From Paenibacillus sp. JDR-2 (GTDB taxonomy: Bacteria > Bacillota > Bacilli > Paenibacillales > Paenibacillaceae): a stretch of 64,000 bases of DNA. The DNA lies in contig NC_012914.1 in NCBI RefSeq assembly GCF_000023585.1, positions 6,331,501 to 6,395,500 on the forward strand. Direction: 5' to 3'. Below, piece after piece: positions 18,901-27,602 of the stretch. Positions within the stretch are counted from its first letter, which is position 1. Each line of letters starts with the position of its first letter. A model generated the notes under the pieces. That model worked only from the letters and a program-made list of their open reading frames with translations. It made no database searches and had not been told where the DNA came from. The translations under genes and the position numbers were made by a program.

Positions 18901-21900
18901 CTGCAGTTCATCCAGCTTAAGTCCCGTTGGCGCAAGCAGAATCGGCGTAATTTCAAGGCCGTTCAAATGCGCCGTCTGGCCGCTGAACACGAGATTCATC
19001 TGGCCGTCTTTTACCGCGATGTTGTTGTATACTTTCTCCGCGATATTTTCCTTGCCGGACGAGACGGTTCCGTAGTCTTTGCCTTCAATAGCAACGTTTG
19101 TTTTGGTTGAACCAATCCAGTCGCCCGTATAGGTCTTCACGGAGTAAAAACCATTCGGAAGATCCACCTTGAACTCATACGAATTGCCGAAGTAAGCTAC
19201 AAAGTCTCGGCGTAAAGCATCCGTTGCCGAGCCGCGGTCGCGGTCGATCATTCCCGTGCTGTCCGTCAGGCCGTATCCTCGCTCCGGCGTGTACAAGACG
19301 CTGCGCGTCACTTCGGTATAACCTTCCGCAACCGGAGCGCCAACCGGGCCAAAATCGTACCGGTATTTCGCCGACTTCGTTGTAATCGTCGCTTCATCGG
19401 AAGGCGTGGATTCGCCACGGCCGTTGACGGCCGTTACGCGGACCGTATAGGTCAGCCCTTCCGCCATGCCGCCCATCGTAAAGCTTGGAACGGTAGCCGT
19501 TCCTACCATTTTGTAAGCCGATTCCGGATCGGAAGCCAGCTTGCGGTATACCTTGTAAATATCCGCTGTCTCGTCAGCATTCCATTTGAGTACAGCCCCC
19601 GCGTTGCTCACGCTGCCCGCAATCAGGCCGCTTATCTTGGCCGGAGCATCTGCCGGAAGCTCAATTTCTTTCACCGAGTTTGCAAGCGGAAGATCCAGTT
19701 CCTTAATGCCTCCTGCCAGCAGGCGGGCAAGCTGAATGGCGCCGTATTCCTGGAAGTGCGTATTATCCGCCGAACCGTTCGGGAAGGCCTGATAGATACC
19801 CGGATCGGTATAGAGGAACACCGAAGTTGTCGCTTCAAATCCAATCGAATCGTAATAAGCGATACTTAACGCGCTGAGATCAACCAAACCTACGTGTTTT
19901 TCCGCTGCGGCTTCCTTCATCGCCTGCACGTATTCCGGGAAGCTGACGTTAAATTTGCCTGACTCGGCATTAAAGTCGCGGCGGCCCATCGGCGTTACGA
20001 GAATTGGCGTTGCGCCGCGCTGAATAGCGCCTTCAATATAGTAGTTCTCTAGATAATTCTTATAGTCGGCCGGAGAGGCGTAACGTTCAGGAATGCTGAT
20101 CGTCGCGTCGTTGTGACCGAATTGAACGAGGAAGTAATCGCCTGGCTTAATCGCGCGCAAAATCTCGTCGAGACGGCCTTCCGTTATGAAGTTTTTGGTG
20201 CTGCGTCCGCCAATCGCGTTGTTCACAATCGCTACGCCGTTATTGAAGAAGCGAGGCAGCATTTGACCCCAGCCGGCTTGCGGCTCCCAATACGGATCAT
20301 AGGTCTGTACGGTAGAGTCACCCGCAATATAGACGGTTGGAATCTCGCCCGGCTGACGGTCAACCTGCTTGGTAATAACGATGGAATTGATGTTTGGCTC
20401 AGTACCCGTAAACTCGAAATTCAATTGCCCGTCAACCAGCGCAATCGGGAATTCCATCTCCAGGTATTGACCGGCCGTCTTCGCCGTCTGCTGCACCTTC
20501 TGCATATTTTCCACCTTAATCGCAATATCCGTTGCTCCTTGATCGTCTCCAGCTACTAGCGAAACCGTGTAATCCCCGTTCGGAAGATCTACGATAAAGG
20601 AGGTGTCCTGCGGCACGGCAAAATCGGATTTAACCGCATCGCTTGTGCCCCGGTCAACGGACGTTACCTTTGCGGGATCCGCAAAGCCGTATTTCAGCGA
20701 TGTCGAGTATTTGGTTGTTGCCGCAACTCCGATATAGCCAGCAGCAACGGCACCCGGGCCAAAATCAAACCGCTGAACCCCACCCTCAGGCAGCTCGGCC
20801 GGCGGTACGTATTCCGGGCTCGATACAGTGCCGGATACAGGAGATTCGCCCGCCTCATTCACCGCAATGATCCGATAATAATAACGCTTCGATGTATCTG
20901 CCGTGTTGTCTGTATAAGAAGGATTCGTGGATTGGCCAATCTGGGAAAAAGGCCCCTCCGCCGCTTCGGAGCGCATGATCTTGTAGCTGGCCGCCCCTTC
21001 CGTTACGTTCCAGCTCAGCCTCACCGAATTGGGGTTAACTTCATCTACCGAAACACCCGTCGGCGCGGCCGGAGGCTGCGGAGCCGGGATTTCGCTTACG
21101 GTCACCGGTGCGCTCCGCCGGGATTCCAAACCGCTCGCGCTAGTAACGGATACGTAATATGTGTAGCTGCTGCCAACCGTAACCGAAGTATCCGAGTACG
21201 TCGTTTCTGCAGCTTGAGTCTGCCCGATTAACGTTGGCGCTGCGTCAGCGCTGTTTGCACGGTATAACGAATATTTCGCCGCTCCATCAACACTATTCCA
21301 GGCCAGCGTTACGCCGGAGGAGGTCAGTCCGGTCACAGCAAGGGAAGCCGGAGCGATCGGAGCTGCTTCCACCGCTTCCTCAATAACAAGACCGTTCAAA
21401 TAACCGCCCGCGCCGGAGCCCGTAATGTCTACCGTCAATTGCCCGTCGCTTACCGTCGTTTGGTATGTAGCCGAGTTCACGACCGCTTTGCCGCTGATCG
21501 ATCCCGTCGTCACGCCTTCAAGAACAAAGTTGGTCTTGGTCGTTCCGCTCCCCGTGATATCGCCCGAATAGGCCGTGACATTATAGTCGCCGTTAGGCAG
21601 ATCAACAAGGAAAGAATACGACAAGCCGAGTACAAAATCATTCGTCAGCTCATCGCCGCCCGAACGGTTGCGGGACGCCACCGCCACGCTTAAGCCGTAT
21701 CCGGTCTCCGCTGTATACAACAGCGATTCATGAACCCTCGTATACCCGGCCATTACCGGGCTTGAGGCTGTACCGAAATCAAATTTCCGCACCACGGGTT
21801 CTGCCGCGCTTGCATGAGCGGGCTTTGCGCCAAACTGAAGGCCAGGCAGCAAGGTTGTGCAGAGCAGGACAAAAGCTAGCAATGACATGTACAACGGTCT

Positions 21901-21915
21901 TCTTCTTATTCGCAT
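15958..21915 (-). CDS. Secreted rhamnogalacturonan acetylesterase-rhamnogalacturonan lyase fusion (CE12 + PL11)
   Basis: 1985 residues with signal peptide (1-36). Order: malectin-like CBM (38-185); two Fn3; second CBM (375-520); SGNH esterase of the CE12/RhgT type (525-745) with GDSTV, GGRS, GHND and the catalytic DNTHF; Fn3; third CBM (850-1000); two Fn3; a PL11-type beta-propeller lyase (about 1182-1780) starting [20 protein letters not shown], with Ca-binding DGDG motifs ([21 protein letters not shown]); and two Ig-like repeats (about 1795-1985). The esterase would remove acetyl groups from rhamnogalacturonan I and the lyase cut the Rha-GalA backbone outside the cell. In B. subtilis the same activities are separate proteins of the yes region (YesT, YesW, YesX). 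No SLH anchor. The ATG at 21915 has GGGG 11 bases upstream. Confidence 0.9.
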   Translation of the reverse strand: MRIRRRPLYMSLLAFVLLCTTLLPGLQFGAKPAHASAAEPVVRKFDFGTASSPVMAGYTRVHESLLYTAETGYGLSVAVASRNRSGGDELTNDFVLGLSYSFLVDLPNGDYNVTAYSGDITGSGTTKTNFVLEGVTTGSISGKAVVNSATYQTTVSDGQLTVDITGSGAGGYLNGLVIEEAVEAAPIAPASLAVTGLTSSGVTLAWNSVDGAAKYSLYRANSADAAPTLIGQTQAAETTYSDTSVTVGSSYTYYVSVTSASGLESRRSAPVTVSEIPAPQPPAAPTGVSVDEVNPNSVRLSWNVTEGAASYKIMRSEAAEGPFSQIGQSTNPSYTDNTADTSKRYYYRIIAVNEAGESPVSGTVSSPEYVPPAELPEGGVQRFDFGPGAVAAGYIGVAATTKYSTSLKYGFADPAKVTSVDRGTSDAVKSDFAVPQDTSFIVDLPNGDYTVSLVAGDDQGATDIAIKVENMQKVQQTAKTAGQYLEMEFPIALVDGQLNFEFTGTEPNINSIVITKQVDRQPGEIPTVYIAGDSTVQTYDPYWEPQAGWGQMLPRFFNNGVAIVNNAIGGRSTKNFITEGRLDEILRAIKPGDYFLVQFGHNDATISIPERYASPADYKNYLENYYIEGAIQRGATPILVTPMGRRDFNAESGKFNVSFPEYVQAMKEAAAEKHVGLVDLSALSIAYYDSIGFEATTSVFLYTDPGIYQAFPNGSADNTHFQEYGAIQLARLLAGGIKELDLPLANSVKEIELPADAPAKISGLIAGSVSNAGAVLKWNADETADIYKVYRKLASDPESAYKMVGTATVPSFTMGGMAEGLTYTVRVTAVNGRGESTPSDEATITTKSAKYRYDFGPVGAPVAEGYTEVTRSVLYTPERGYGLTDSTGMIDRDRGSATDALRRDFVAYFGNSYEFKVDLPNGFYSVKTYTGDWIGSTKTNVAIEGKDYGTVSSGKENIAEKVYNNIAVKDGQMNLVFSGQTAHLNGLEITPILLAPTGLKLDELQLSTDPVEAQLSWTPAESAATYRVYRKSADAANAELLGEVTGASFRDTTADVGQQYAYTVTAVDGAGFESVSSNELTISTIDPSVPLAPVPQHLAVATISKNSVSLTWTGSSEARAYNVYRASKANGTFKLLGKTKEPSYTDSTVLTTVPYYYKVAAVNAGGISALSEVLATEAVTTLYRNMEYLDRAPVAVKQAGGIYIGWRMLGLDPDTIAFNVYRDGVKLNKTAITGSTNYFDAAGTDQSQYRITLIINGVERPATKTFNVWKQQYLSIPLQKPADAYTKDGQPYTYSAGDASVGDLDGDGQYEIVMLWSPSNAKDNSQAGYTGIVYMDAYEMDGTRLWRINLGPNIRAGAHYSPFMVYDLDGDGKAEVVLKTADGTIDGQGKVIGDASKDNRNSSGYVLLGDEFLTVFNGQTGGAVSTVSYDPPRGDVGAWGDTYGNRVDRFLASVAYLDGEHPSVIFSRGYYTRTVIVAYDFKDGKLAKRWRFDTNDEGNGGYTGQGNHNMSVGDVDQDGKDEILFGALAIDDNGEALYSTGLGHGDAMHFGDLDPTRPGLEVFGVHEHTDAEYGIEMHDAATGEIVWGVRTGIDTGRGLTADLDPNYPGEEMWSSTITNEQQIQITGLFSAKGELIGTSIPSSTNNAIWWDADPLRELLDHKWDTTLKSGTGKIDKWNYETKTTENLLTAEGTLSNNSTKGNPSLQADLFGDWREEVMWRSADSSELRIYTTTDVTDYRIRTLMQDPVYRLGVAWQNSGYNQPPHTSFFLGAGMEMPSAPRIQYAAPQPEEKAMGVPGKPVLASDNGYDTGLLDGSYKITMNMWYGYNGTTYKLYENGVLVDTKQLTDNSPTAQTASTAISGKANGTYTYTCELINSFGTTSCSPLTVTVKDASPGKPVLSNDNWDNNGDYKVTMNMWWGTNATVYKLYENGVLIDTQSLPAHTPNAQTAVTTITGRAKGTYEYRVEWINDAGVTESSVMKVTVK

Positions 21916-21996
21916 ATAATGGATATCCCCGCTTCCCTATTTTCATTCGTCAGTAGGTTCTTGAGATGCCTTACAATACGCATTACGCATTCAGTA

Positions 21997-22012
21997 TTGC
22001 AACCGCTTTCAA
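21997..22012. promoter_or_regulatory. Candidate CcpA cre site
   Basis: TTGAAAGCGGTTGCAA on the minus strand fits the catabolite-responsive element pattern TGWAANCGNTWNCA, with both half sites intact. It lies 82 bases before the start of the rhamnogalacturonan esterase-lyase gene, where glucose repression would be expected. Binding is inferred from the known consensus. Confidence 0.6.
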
Positions 22013-22203
22013 AACTACCGTTCAAGCCGATGCCAGCAATCGGATTGCTGACTCTTGCTCCATATCTGACGCTACTCCATTCCTCCCTTCGGGTTCTGAC
22101 AAGCATGGCAGTCATTACCAAAACTTGAGTGCACAAAGATCATACTGCTAACAAGATCCGGATTCCTATTTAAAAATCCGATGTTTTTCATCAAAAATCA
22201 GAG

Positions 22204-22250
22204 GTTGAAAAGAAAAAAGCAGCCGATTCTGGAGAATCAGCTGCTTTGTA
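22204..22250 (-). terminator. Terminator after the small truncated gene
   Basis: AAAGCAGCTGATTC pairs with GAATCGGCTGCTTT (minus strand) across a 4-base loop and is followed by a T-rich tail. It lies about 70 bases after the stop at 22317. Confidence 0.8.
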
Positions 22251-22316
22251 TGGGAAAAGCGGTTTGTTTATTCCATTCGGTACAGGGTATTTATGAATAT
22301 GGCGGTCCATTAAGTG

Positions 22317-22658
22317 TCAGGAGGATTCCAGAATAGGAAGCCGTTTTTTCGTATTCTCTTTTGTCATTTTTCCGTATTTGGACTGCCCTTCAATCACTGC
22401 TTCTAAACGATCTTTTTGCGGCGAAAGCCATATCGCGTATGTGGCTTGTTCATAACGAACGGCTGGATCCCGATTAATGGTACGAATTTTGTAATCCGGC
22501 TGCCGGGACATGGATACTTCCGCGTTTTCCCAATCGGCTTGAGATAAAAGATCCATCACCATCGTTACCGTTTTTTCATCTTCGATTTTTTTATAAAGCG
22601 TATATTCTTTGCCTTCAGAACTGCTGAGATGAAGAATCAGGTCAGGCTCTGCCGGCAT
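22317..22658 (-). pseudogene. Probable N-terminally truncated YhfM-like protein
   Basis: 113 residues from the ATG at 22658 (MPAEPDLILHLSSSEGK). The sequence (YTLYKKIEDEKTV, WENAEVSMSRQPDYKI, YAIWLSPQKDRLEAVIEG, SKYGKMTKENTKK) looks like the C-terminal domain of small Bacillus/Paenibacillus lipoproteins related to YhfM. Here the signal peptide and lipobox are absent. No ribosome binding site precedes the ATG, and the sequence just upstream is the promoter of the divergent ArsR gene. I therefore read it as a remnant of a lipoprotein gene whose 5' end is lost. It could also be a real cytoplasmic protein with a weak start. Confidence 0.45.
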
Positions 22659-22692
22659 TATGTTGCAGGAACGATTTCGAAAAAAACTTTTA

Positions 22693-22723
22693 AATATTCC
22701 TTTACAGGAATATTCCCTATAAT
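22693..22723 (+). promoter_or_regulatory. Promoter and inverted-repeat operator of the ArsR-type gene
   Basis: A perfect inverted repeat AATATTCC-N6-GGAATATT (22693-22714) directly precedes a consensus -10 box TATAAT (22718-22723) and covers the -35 and spacer region. Transcription would begin near 22730, 45 bases before the start codon. The position suits autorepression by the ArsR-type protein encoded next. Confidence 0.65.
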
Positions 22724-22774
22724 GTATATTTGAATCAACAACCGGAGAGACTGACGCATAAAGAGGTGAAAGAC

Positions 22775-23155
22775 ATGTCAGGACATAATCCGGGCTTGGA
22801 TATGACGACGTTAAGCGCACTCTCTGAACCTAATCGGAAGCATATTGTTGAGCTGCTGCGTGACGGTCCCCTGACAGTAGGAGAAATCGCCGACAAGCTG
22901 GGGATCAGGCAGCCCCAGGCTTCGAAGCATTTGAAAGTGCTTAGCGACAATGGCATTGTGGAAGTGAAGGCCGAAGCTAACCGCAGGTTCTACAAGCTCC
23001 GGCCAGAGCCCTTCCACTCGCTGGAATCGTGGATTAACTCCTTCCGCCGGATCTGGGAAGAGCGTTACGATAATCTGGAGAACTACCTGCGGGAGCTGCA
23101 AAGCAAAGAACAGTTACCAAGTCCCAACAACCATAATGAGGAGGAATTAAAATGA
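22775..23155 (+). CDS. ArsR-family transcriptional regulator
   Basis: 126 residues from the ATG at 22775 (MSGHNPGLDMTTLSALSEPN), with AGAGGTG 6 bases upstream. The winged-helix core is clear: RKHIVELLRDGPLTVGEIAD, KLGIRQPQASKHLKVL, then the wing GIVEVKAEANRRFYKL. The metal-binding cysteines of classical ArsR/SmtB are absent. This fits the subgroup that pairs with AHSA1/SRPBCC proteins. The following gene overlaps it by four bases, a very common two-gene operon in Firmicutes and actinobacteria. Likely autoregulated through the inverted repeat just upstream. Confidence 0.92.
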   Translation: MSGHNPGLDMTTLSALSEPNRKHIVELLRDGPLTVGEIADKLGIRQPQASKHLKVLSDNGIVEVKAEANRRFYKLRPEPFHSLESWINSFRRIWEERYDNLENYLRELQSKEQLPSPNNHNEEELK

Positions 23156-23667
23156 CAAACGCAATCGTATCAAGAGTAGAGAACGAAAATGTACTGGTGT
23201 TGGAGCGCGTATTCACAGCGCCGCGCGAGCTGGTGTTCAAGATGTTTAAGGAGCCTGAGCATCTGAAGAACTGGTGGGGACCACGCGGCTGGGAAGTGCC
23301 CGTATGTACAATCGATTTCCGTCCGGGCGGCATTTGGCATTATTGCATGAAGTGCATGGATCAAAGCCAAGGCGATTTCTACGGTATGGAATCGTGGGGC
23401 AAAGGCGTTTACAAAGAAATCGATGAGCCGAACAGCTTCAGCTACACGGATTACTTCTCCGATGCGGAAGGCAATATTAATGAGGAATTGCCTTCTACCG
23501 ATATCGTTTTGGAATTTGTTGATCTGGGAGACGGCACGACAAAGCTGATCAACCGTGCCGTGTATGCTTCGGGCGACGCTCTGAAGACGGTTATGGACAT
23601 GGGGATGCTGCAAGGCATTTCGGAAACTTGGGACCGTCTGGAAGAAGCATTGCAAGCAGCGAAATAA
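23152..23667 (+). CDS. SRPBCC (AHSA1-like) domain protein
   Basis: 171 residues; the start overlaps the ArsR stop (ATGA) and has AGGAGG 8 bases upstream. It has the AHSA1/START-like fold: VFTAPRELVFKMFKEPEHLK, then NWWGPRGWEVPVCTIDFRPGG, and the C-terminal helix GMLQGISETWDRLEEAL. Such proteins have a deep hydrophobic pocket; the ligand of this branch is unknown. Its pairing with ArsR suggests the regulator senses a stress or small hydrophobic compound that this protein binds. Followed by a terminator, so the operon has two genes. Confidence 0.92.
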   Translation: MTNAIVSRVENENVLVLERVFTAPRELVFKMFKEPEHLKNWWGPRGWEVPVCTIDFRPGGIWHYCMKCMDQSQGDFYGMESWGKGVYKEIDEPNSFSYTDYFSDAEGNINEELPSTDIVLEFVDLGDGTTKLINRAVYASGDALKTVMDMGMLQGISETWDRLEEALQAAK

Positions 23668-23678
23668 GCTGTATAGAG

Positions 23679-23714
23679 GAAAAAGCGTTGAACCGTTGGT
23701 TCAACGCTTTTTCT
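23679..23714. terminator. Terminator after the ArsR/SRPBCC operon
   Basis: AAAAAGCGTTGAACC and GGTTCAACGCTTTTT form a perfect 15-bp stem with a 3-base loop and a terminal T-run, right after the SRPBCC stop. Confidence 0.95.
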
Positions 23715-23806
23715 TTTGTCTCGATGCCGCCCATACCCCGCCCTCCCCTCCTGCATAGGCTAATATCAGGGAAGATATGAAACGCTTGGGCGGGGTGAGA
23801 CAATTC

Positions 23807-24166
23807 ATGGGGAATAACAACGGTCAAACCGGAAGTAACGGAAACAGCAAAGGCAACAGTAATAACAATAACAACAATAAAAATAACAGTAATAAAAATA
23901 ACAGTAACAGCAATGCTAACGGCACTCAGGTTAGTGACTCCGTGGATCTTATCGCCGCCCGGCTTGGCTATATCGGCGCCATTATCGCAACCATAGGAGA
24001 TGGAATAGCCGCAATCGCAGCGGGTATTGCCCTTCGGCAGCTTGAAGAGCAGAGCTTAGCCGCAACACGGGCCGAAGTAGATCAATTCAGGCAAACCGAA
24101 AACATCCAGCAGCAGGTTGATTTCTATATCAATGAATTGATTCAGATTCGGAAAATGATTAAATGA
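23807..24166 (+). CDS. Asn-rich small protein with one membrane segment, unknown function
   Basis: 119 residues from the ATG at 23807 (MGNNNGQTGSNGNSKG), with GGGGTGAG 7 bases upstream; an ATG ten codons earlier is an alternative. Residues 1 to about 40 are almost only Asn, Ser, Gly and Lys, encoded by AAT/AAC repeats. A glycine-rich hydrophobic helix follows (about 50-76; AARLGYIGAIIATIGDGIAA), then an amphipathic, Gln-rich probable coiled coil (RQLEEQSLAATRAEVDQFRQ). I do not recognise it. The layout, a flexible polar tail, one helix and a coiled coil, suggests a spore- or membrane-associated structural protein. Followed by a terminator. Confidence 0.65.
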   Translation: MGNNNGQTGSNGNSKGNSNNNNNNKNNSNKNNSNSNANGTQVSDSVDLIAARLGYIGAIIATIGDGIAAIAAGIALRQLEEQSLAATRAEVDQFRQTENIQQQVDFYINELIQIRKMIK

Positions 24167-24237
24167 TTATTCTCATAAAAAAATTCGCATTTTTCATCCA
24201 GCTTTTCCCTGATGGCATGCTCGCCTCAGCGGTACAT

Positions 24238-24274
24238 TAAAAAGCCCATCCGATTGATCGGATGGGCTTTTCGT
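24238..24274. terminator. Bidirectional terminator between convergent genes
   Basis: AAAAGCCCATCCGAT and ATCGGATGGGCTTTT pair closely around a minimal loop; A-run and T-run on the two sides serve both the Asn-rich gene and the converging ohr gene. Confidence 0.95.
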
Positions 24275-24287
24275 TAACAAAGCAAGA

Positions 24288-24707
24288 TCAAACTACGTTT
24301 AATTGAACGTTGATGTTGCCCCGGGTTGCTCTTGAATACGGGCACACATTATGCGCCGCTTCGGCAAGCTCCTGAGCCACTGCGTTTTCCACGCCAGCCA
24401 AAGTAATCTGAAGTACAACCGCAAGCTCGAAATTGTCCTCCGCATCCTTGCCAAGCGTCACTTGCGCCGTCACGGATGTGCTTTCCGGTTTGATTTTTCT
24501 TTCCCGGCACACCAGATTCAGCGCGCTCTCGAAGCATGCGGCATAACCGCCCGCAAACAGCTGCTCCGGATTGGTCGCGCCTCCCGGTCCTCCAAGCTCC
24601 TTCGGATGAAGCACGTTGACGGCCAGCAGGCCATCATCCGATTCAAGCCGGCCGTTACGGCCTCCAACCGCTTTTACGCTTGTTTTGTACAACTCTTTTG
24701 ATATCAT
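24288..24707 (-). CDS. ohr: Organic hydroperoxide resistance protein (Ohr/OsmC family)
   Basis: 139 residues. Ohr reduces organic and fatty-acid hydroperoxides with a pair of cysteines, recycled by lipoylated proteins. Both are present: the peroxidatic Cys in YAACFESAL and the resolving Cys in NVCPYSRAT. The N-terminal signatures YKTSVKAVGGRNGRLESDDG and GATNPEQLFAGGY are those of Ohr rather than OsmC. Two in-frame ATGs occur six bases apart; AGGAGGG is 8 bases from the second (24707) but only 2 from the first, so I use the second. Monocistronic; no OhrR gene is adjacent. Confidence 0.95.
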   Translation of the reverse strand: MISKELYKTSVKAVGGRNGRLESDDGLLAVNVLHPKELGGPGGATNPEQLFAGGYAACFESALNLVCRERKIKPESTSVTAQVTLGKDAEDNFELAVVLQITLAGVENAVAQELAEAAHNVCPYSRATRGNINVQLNVV

Positions 24708-24755
24708 TGGCATTCCCTCCTGTCCATGCGGTAGTGTTGCCTATTCAGGATAAAA

Positions 24756-25457
24756 TTACCCATTTTCTTCATTGTTGTATCTAAAGGTAGAATAGTTTTT
24801 GTTTTCCTTTTTATAAACCGTAGTCTTATATTTCACACTGGCGTTTTTTTCTTCTAAAAGAGCGTTCATTTTCGTATCGCTGATATTATAATGCCGTTTA
24901 TTCAAGAAACCGACTTCTCTAATTGAGGGATGAATAAGAATAGGCGTCAAATCGCCGTCCACTACGTTTGTATTAACAAAGGTAAATGATATTAAATGAG
25001 GGAACTCATACAGAAAGCTCAAGCTCTCAAGCTCGCCGCAGGCATTAAGGCGAAGCCCTCGCAGTTTTTTTAGCGAGAGCAGCTCCTTCGTCGGAACGAA
25101 TTTTTTTGAATGATTGATATGTAAATACTCTAAGGTATCCGCCAAAGAGGATAGACCGCTGTCGCTTTGCAGCTTGGTACAATAATGCAGCTCCAATCGC
25201 TTTAAACGGTTAAGCTTCTCGATTCCAAGAAAGTTATTTATGTTAGACCAGTTGAATTCTAAATAATCCAGATTTTCCGGTATCCCCGCAAAGCGGCCTG
25301 CTTTGCTTTGCCTGTGATACCAGAGCACCAAGTATTTCAAATCTTGTTCCGATATTTCTTTAACCTTCTCTTCTTTTAAATCGATGTGACGAAAAAGATG
25401 CCGTGGAACTTCATCAAACCAAATCGTGTTATTCCTCCAAAAGTCCATTAGAATCAT
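24756..25457 (-). CDS. Leucine-rich-repeat-like protein of unknown function
   Basis: 233 residues, no signal peptide. The middle contains four to five irregular leucine-rich units: LDYLEFNWSNINNFLGIEKL, NRLKRLELHYCTKLQSD, LEYLHINHSKKFVPTKELLS and LRGLRLNACGELESLSFLY. The N-terminal 50 residues (FWRNNTIWFDEVPRH) and the polar C-terminus carry no motif I know. Base composition is visibly more AT-rich than the flanking genes, which hints at acquisition. Proteins like this often serve as partners or immunity-type proteins; that is only a guess. Two close starts are possible (25457 or 25448). Confidence 0.7.
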   Translation of the reverse strand: MILMDFWRNNTIWFDEVPRHLFRHIDLKEEKVKEISEQDLKYLVLWYHRQSKAGRFAGIPENLDYLEFNWSNINNFLGIEKLNRLKRLELHYCTKLQSDSGLSSLADTLEYLHINHSKKFVPTKELLSLKKLRGLRLNACGELESLSFLYEFPHLISFTFVNTNVVDGDLTPILIHPSIREVGFLNKRHYNISDTKMNALLEEKNASVKYKTTVYKKENKNYSTFRYNNEENG

Positions 25458-25596
25458 CCTTATCCTTTAGTCATTCGCCCCTAACCTCATATTAGATATG
25501 ACGCAAGCACTAAGCAACGTTTAACGCAAGACATTTCAAGCCTCCCGTGATACAATCGACGAAAACTATGGAAATACAGGGCGAAGGAGAGAACGA

Positions 25597-26811
25597 ATGA
25601 AGAGGTTGGTAGCAGATTCGATGCTGTTCCGAAGCAGGGGCAGTATTGATTCCGGGAAAGTATCTTTTATCGAATTGTTTTTTGACTTGATTTTTGTTTT
25701 CGCCGTGACCCAGTTATCCCATTCCTTTCTGAAAAATTTCACTCTGGAAGGAGCCATTCATCTCGGTATTCTGACGATGGCGATCTGGTGGGTCTGGATC
25801 TTTACCGCTTGGGTCATGAACTGGCTCAATCCGGAAACGAAACGCGTAAGATTTATGCTTATCGCGCTAATGCTGGTGGGACTTATTATGTCGTCGTCGC
25901 TGCCGGAAGCCTTTGAGAAAACGGGAATTTATTTTGCATGTGCCTATACCTTGTTCCAGGTGGGAAGGACCGCCTATACCGTCTGGGTTCTCCAGCATGG
26001 CTCAACCGAGCTGCGGATTAATTTTATCCGGATATTCAGCTGGCTGGCCTTTTCGGGAATCTTCTGGATTGCCGGAGGAATTGCGCATGAAGAGAATCGT
26101 CTCGCTTTATGGTGCATCGCGCTACTCATTGAATACCTCTCTCCGTCGATGGGCTTCTGGACGCCTAAGCTTGGAAAAACCCCAACTACCGTCTGGGATG
26201 TCGAAGGCTCCCATATGGCGGAGCGGTGCGGATTGTTTATTATTATCGCGCTTGGCGAATCCATTCTGGTTACGGGGGCGACCTTCGCGGAGCTTGAATG
26301 GGATTTGCTCACCTTCGGGTCTTTTGTCGCCGCTTTTGTCAGCTCGGTCACGATGTGGTGGATTTATTTCAATATGACGTCCAAAACCGGCCATCATTTT
26401 ATCGCTCATTCCGAAGATCCGGGCAGAGTTGCCCGTTCGGCTTATACGTATACGCATCTGCTTCTGGTTGCCGGCATCATCCTGTCGGCCGTAGCGGATG
26501 AATTGGTGCTCGCTCACCCGACGGGGCATATCGAGCTCAAGACCGCGCTTGTTATTATGGCGGGCCCTGCTCTTTATTTGCTTGGCAATATGCTGTTTAT
26601 GCGGATCGTAGCCGGCGTTGTATCGGCACCGTATACGGTTGGAATCATCGTTCTTGCTGCTTTGTTCCTGCTCTACAGCATCGTTCCTCCGTTGTTCTTA
26701 TCTGTCCTTGCAACGCTTACGCTTGTTGGCGTCGCTTTATGGGGCTCCGCCTTTACCGACCGGCTTTGTCAGGCGCCGCTGCCTGGACAGCATAAGACCG
26801 AGACGCATTAA
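25597..26811 (+). CDS. LtrA-family membrane protein (low temperature requirement protein A)
   Basis: 404 residues with about eleven membrane helices. The family signature is at the N-terminus: VSFIELFFDLIFVFAVTQLS. It is followed by WWVWIFTAWVMNWLNPETKR and, near the centre, HMAERCGLFIIIALGESILV. LtrA was named for a Listeria gene needed for growth in the cold; its biochemical role is not established. The ATG at 25597 has GGAGAG 7 bases upstream. Monocistronic, with a terminator ten bases after the stop. Confidence 0.92.
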   Translation: MKRLVADSMLFRSRGSIDSGKVSFIELFFDLIFVFAVTQLSHSFLKNFTLEGAIHLGILTMAIWWVWIFTAWVMNWLNPETKRVRFMLIALMLVGLIMSSSLPEAFEKTGIYFACAYTLFQVGRTAYTVWVLQHGSTELRINFIRIFSWLAFSGIFWIAGGIAHEENRLALWCIALLIEYLSPSMGFWTPKLGKTPTTVWDVEGSHMAERCGLFIIIALGESILVTGATFAELEWDLLTFGSFVAAFVSSVTMWWIYFNMTSKTGHHFIAHSEDPGRVARSAYTYTHLLLVAGIILSAVADELVLAHPTGHIELKTALVIMAGPALYLLGNMLFMRIVAGVVSAPYTVGIIVLAALFLLYSIVPPLFLSVLATLTLVGVALWGSAFTDRLCQAPLPGQHKTETH

Positions 26812-26818
26812 ATGAATA

Positions 26819-26850
26819 GGAAAAGGAGCTGTCAGCGACAGCTCCTTTCT
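26819..26850. terminator. Bidirectional terminator after the LtrA-like gene
   Basis: AAAGGAGCTGTC and GACAGCTCCTTT form a 12-bp perfect stem with a 3-base loop; it also lies 10 bases beyond the stop of the converging stalk-domain gene. Confidence 0.92.
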
Positions 26851-26858
26851 TTGTTTGC

Positions 26859-27521
26859 TCAATGGGGAGGCAATATCTGCTCCTTATCATACCGGAAAGA
26901 GCCAGCAGTCCAGCGGTCGCCCGACTTTGTCATCACCGCTTCTATTGTCGAAGCGTAGTAGTCGCGACTATCATTCCATTCCGAATTATAGCGGGCTGTA
27001 AATTGATTTGACCCGTTCCAGGTTACGTACTCATTGACAAAAAATCCTGCCGTCTCCTTCAGAAACTGCTTTCTTTCCTTCTTCCCGGCAACCGCATCGG
27101 CAGCTATTTTCAAAGCCTCAGCATTCTTTAAAGGGGCGGTCTGAACAAGAAAATGCGCCGATGATGCCTGCAAATACTGCTTCTCCCACAAGATGGTATC
27201 TTGCTCAAAAAAAGTCTCGTTAAATTCTCTGAACTGAACATACACCCGATTATTAAACAGCTTCACCAACGGGCCGACTTTTGCCTCGAATACTTCCCCG
27301 TCCTTCTCAACCGTTGCGGTTTGCGTCTTCTGATTCCAGCCGATCTTCGCGCCGATGGCGTCGCCGGCTGCCCTAAGCGGCATAAACACTCTCCCGCTAA
27401 CCAGCTTGCCATCCAGTACCGTTAATTGAATTCCCGTATCTTCAGCGTAAGTAGCAATAGGGTTAAGTAACAGAGTGATTCCCGCCAATCCGGCTAGAAT
27501 CTTGATTTTTGTTTTTTTCAT
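26859..27521 (-). CDS. Secreted copper amine oxidase-like stalk-domain protein
   Basis: 220 residues with a signal peptide (MKKTKIKILAGLAGITLLLN... cleaved near YAED). Residues 30-100 match the copper amine oxidase N-terminal-like domain common in Paenibacillus exported proteins: LDGKLVSGRVFMPLRAAGDA, IGAKIGWNQKTQTATV. This domain is thought to be a wall-associated module and carries no oxidase activity. The C-terminal half (YVTWNGSNQFTARYNSEWND) resembles an NTF2/SnoaL-like or DUF4440-type fold but has no motif that identifies it. Start has AGGAGG 4 bases upstream. Monocistronic. Confidence 0.82.
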   Translation of the reverse strand: MKKTKIKILAGLAGITLLLNPIATYAEDTGIQLTVLDGKLVSGRVFMPLRAAGDAIGAKIGWNQKTQTATVEKDGEVFEAKVGPLVKLFNNRVYVQFREFNETFFEQDTILWEKQYLQASSAHFLVQTAPLKNAEALKIAADAVAGKKERKQFLKETAGFFVNEYVTWNGSNQFTARYNSEWNDSRDYYASTIEAVMTKSGDRWTAGSFRYDKEQILPPH

Positions 27522-27602
27522 AGCGCCTCCTAAGAATAGATTGTTCTGACCTATTGTTCTTACCCAAAACGAAACTTTGATGTTAAAGCAACTTTCATCA
27601 CC

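Larger units (their letters stand above)
21916..22316. other. Promoter/leader region of the rhamnogalacturonan enzyme gene
   Basis: No gene is seen in this 400-base gap. It contains a cre-like sequence (21997-22012) in the promoter side of the pectinolytic gene, and a terminator (22204-22250) belonging to the small gene further right. The remainder shows nothing I can name. Confidence 0.6.

Noticed and set aside
23170-23655. 161-codon minus-strand frame over the SRPBCC gene
   Set aside because: It is antisense to a clearly coding, translationally coupled gene and shows no domain features.
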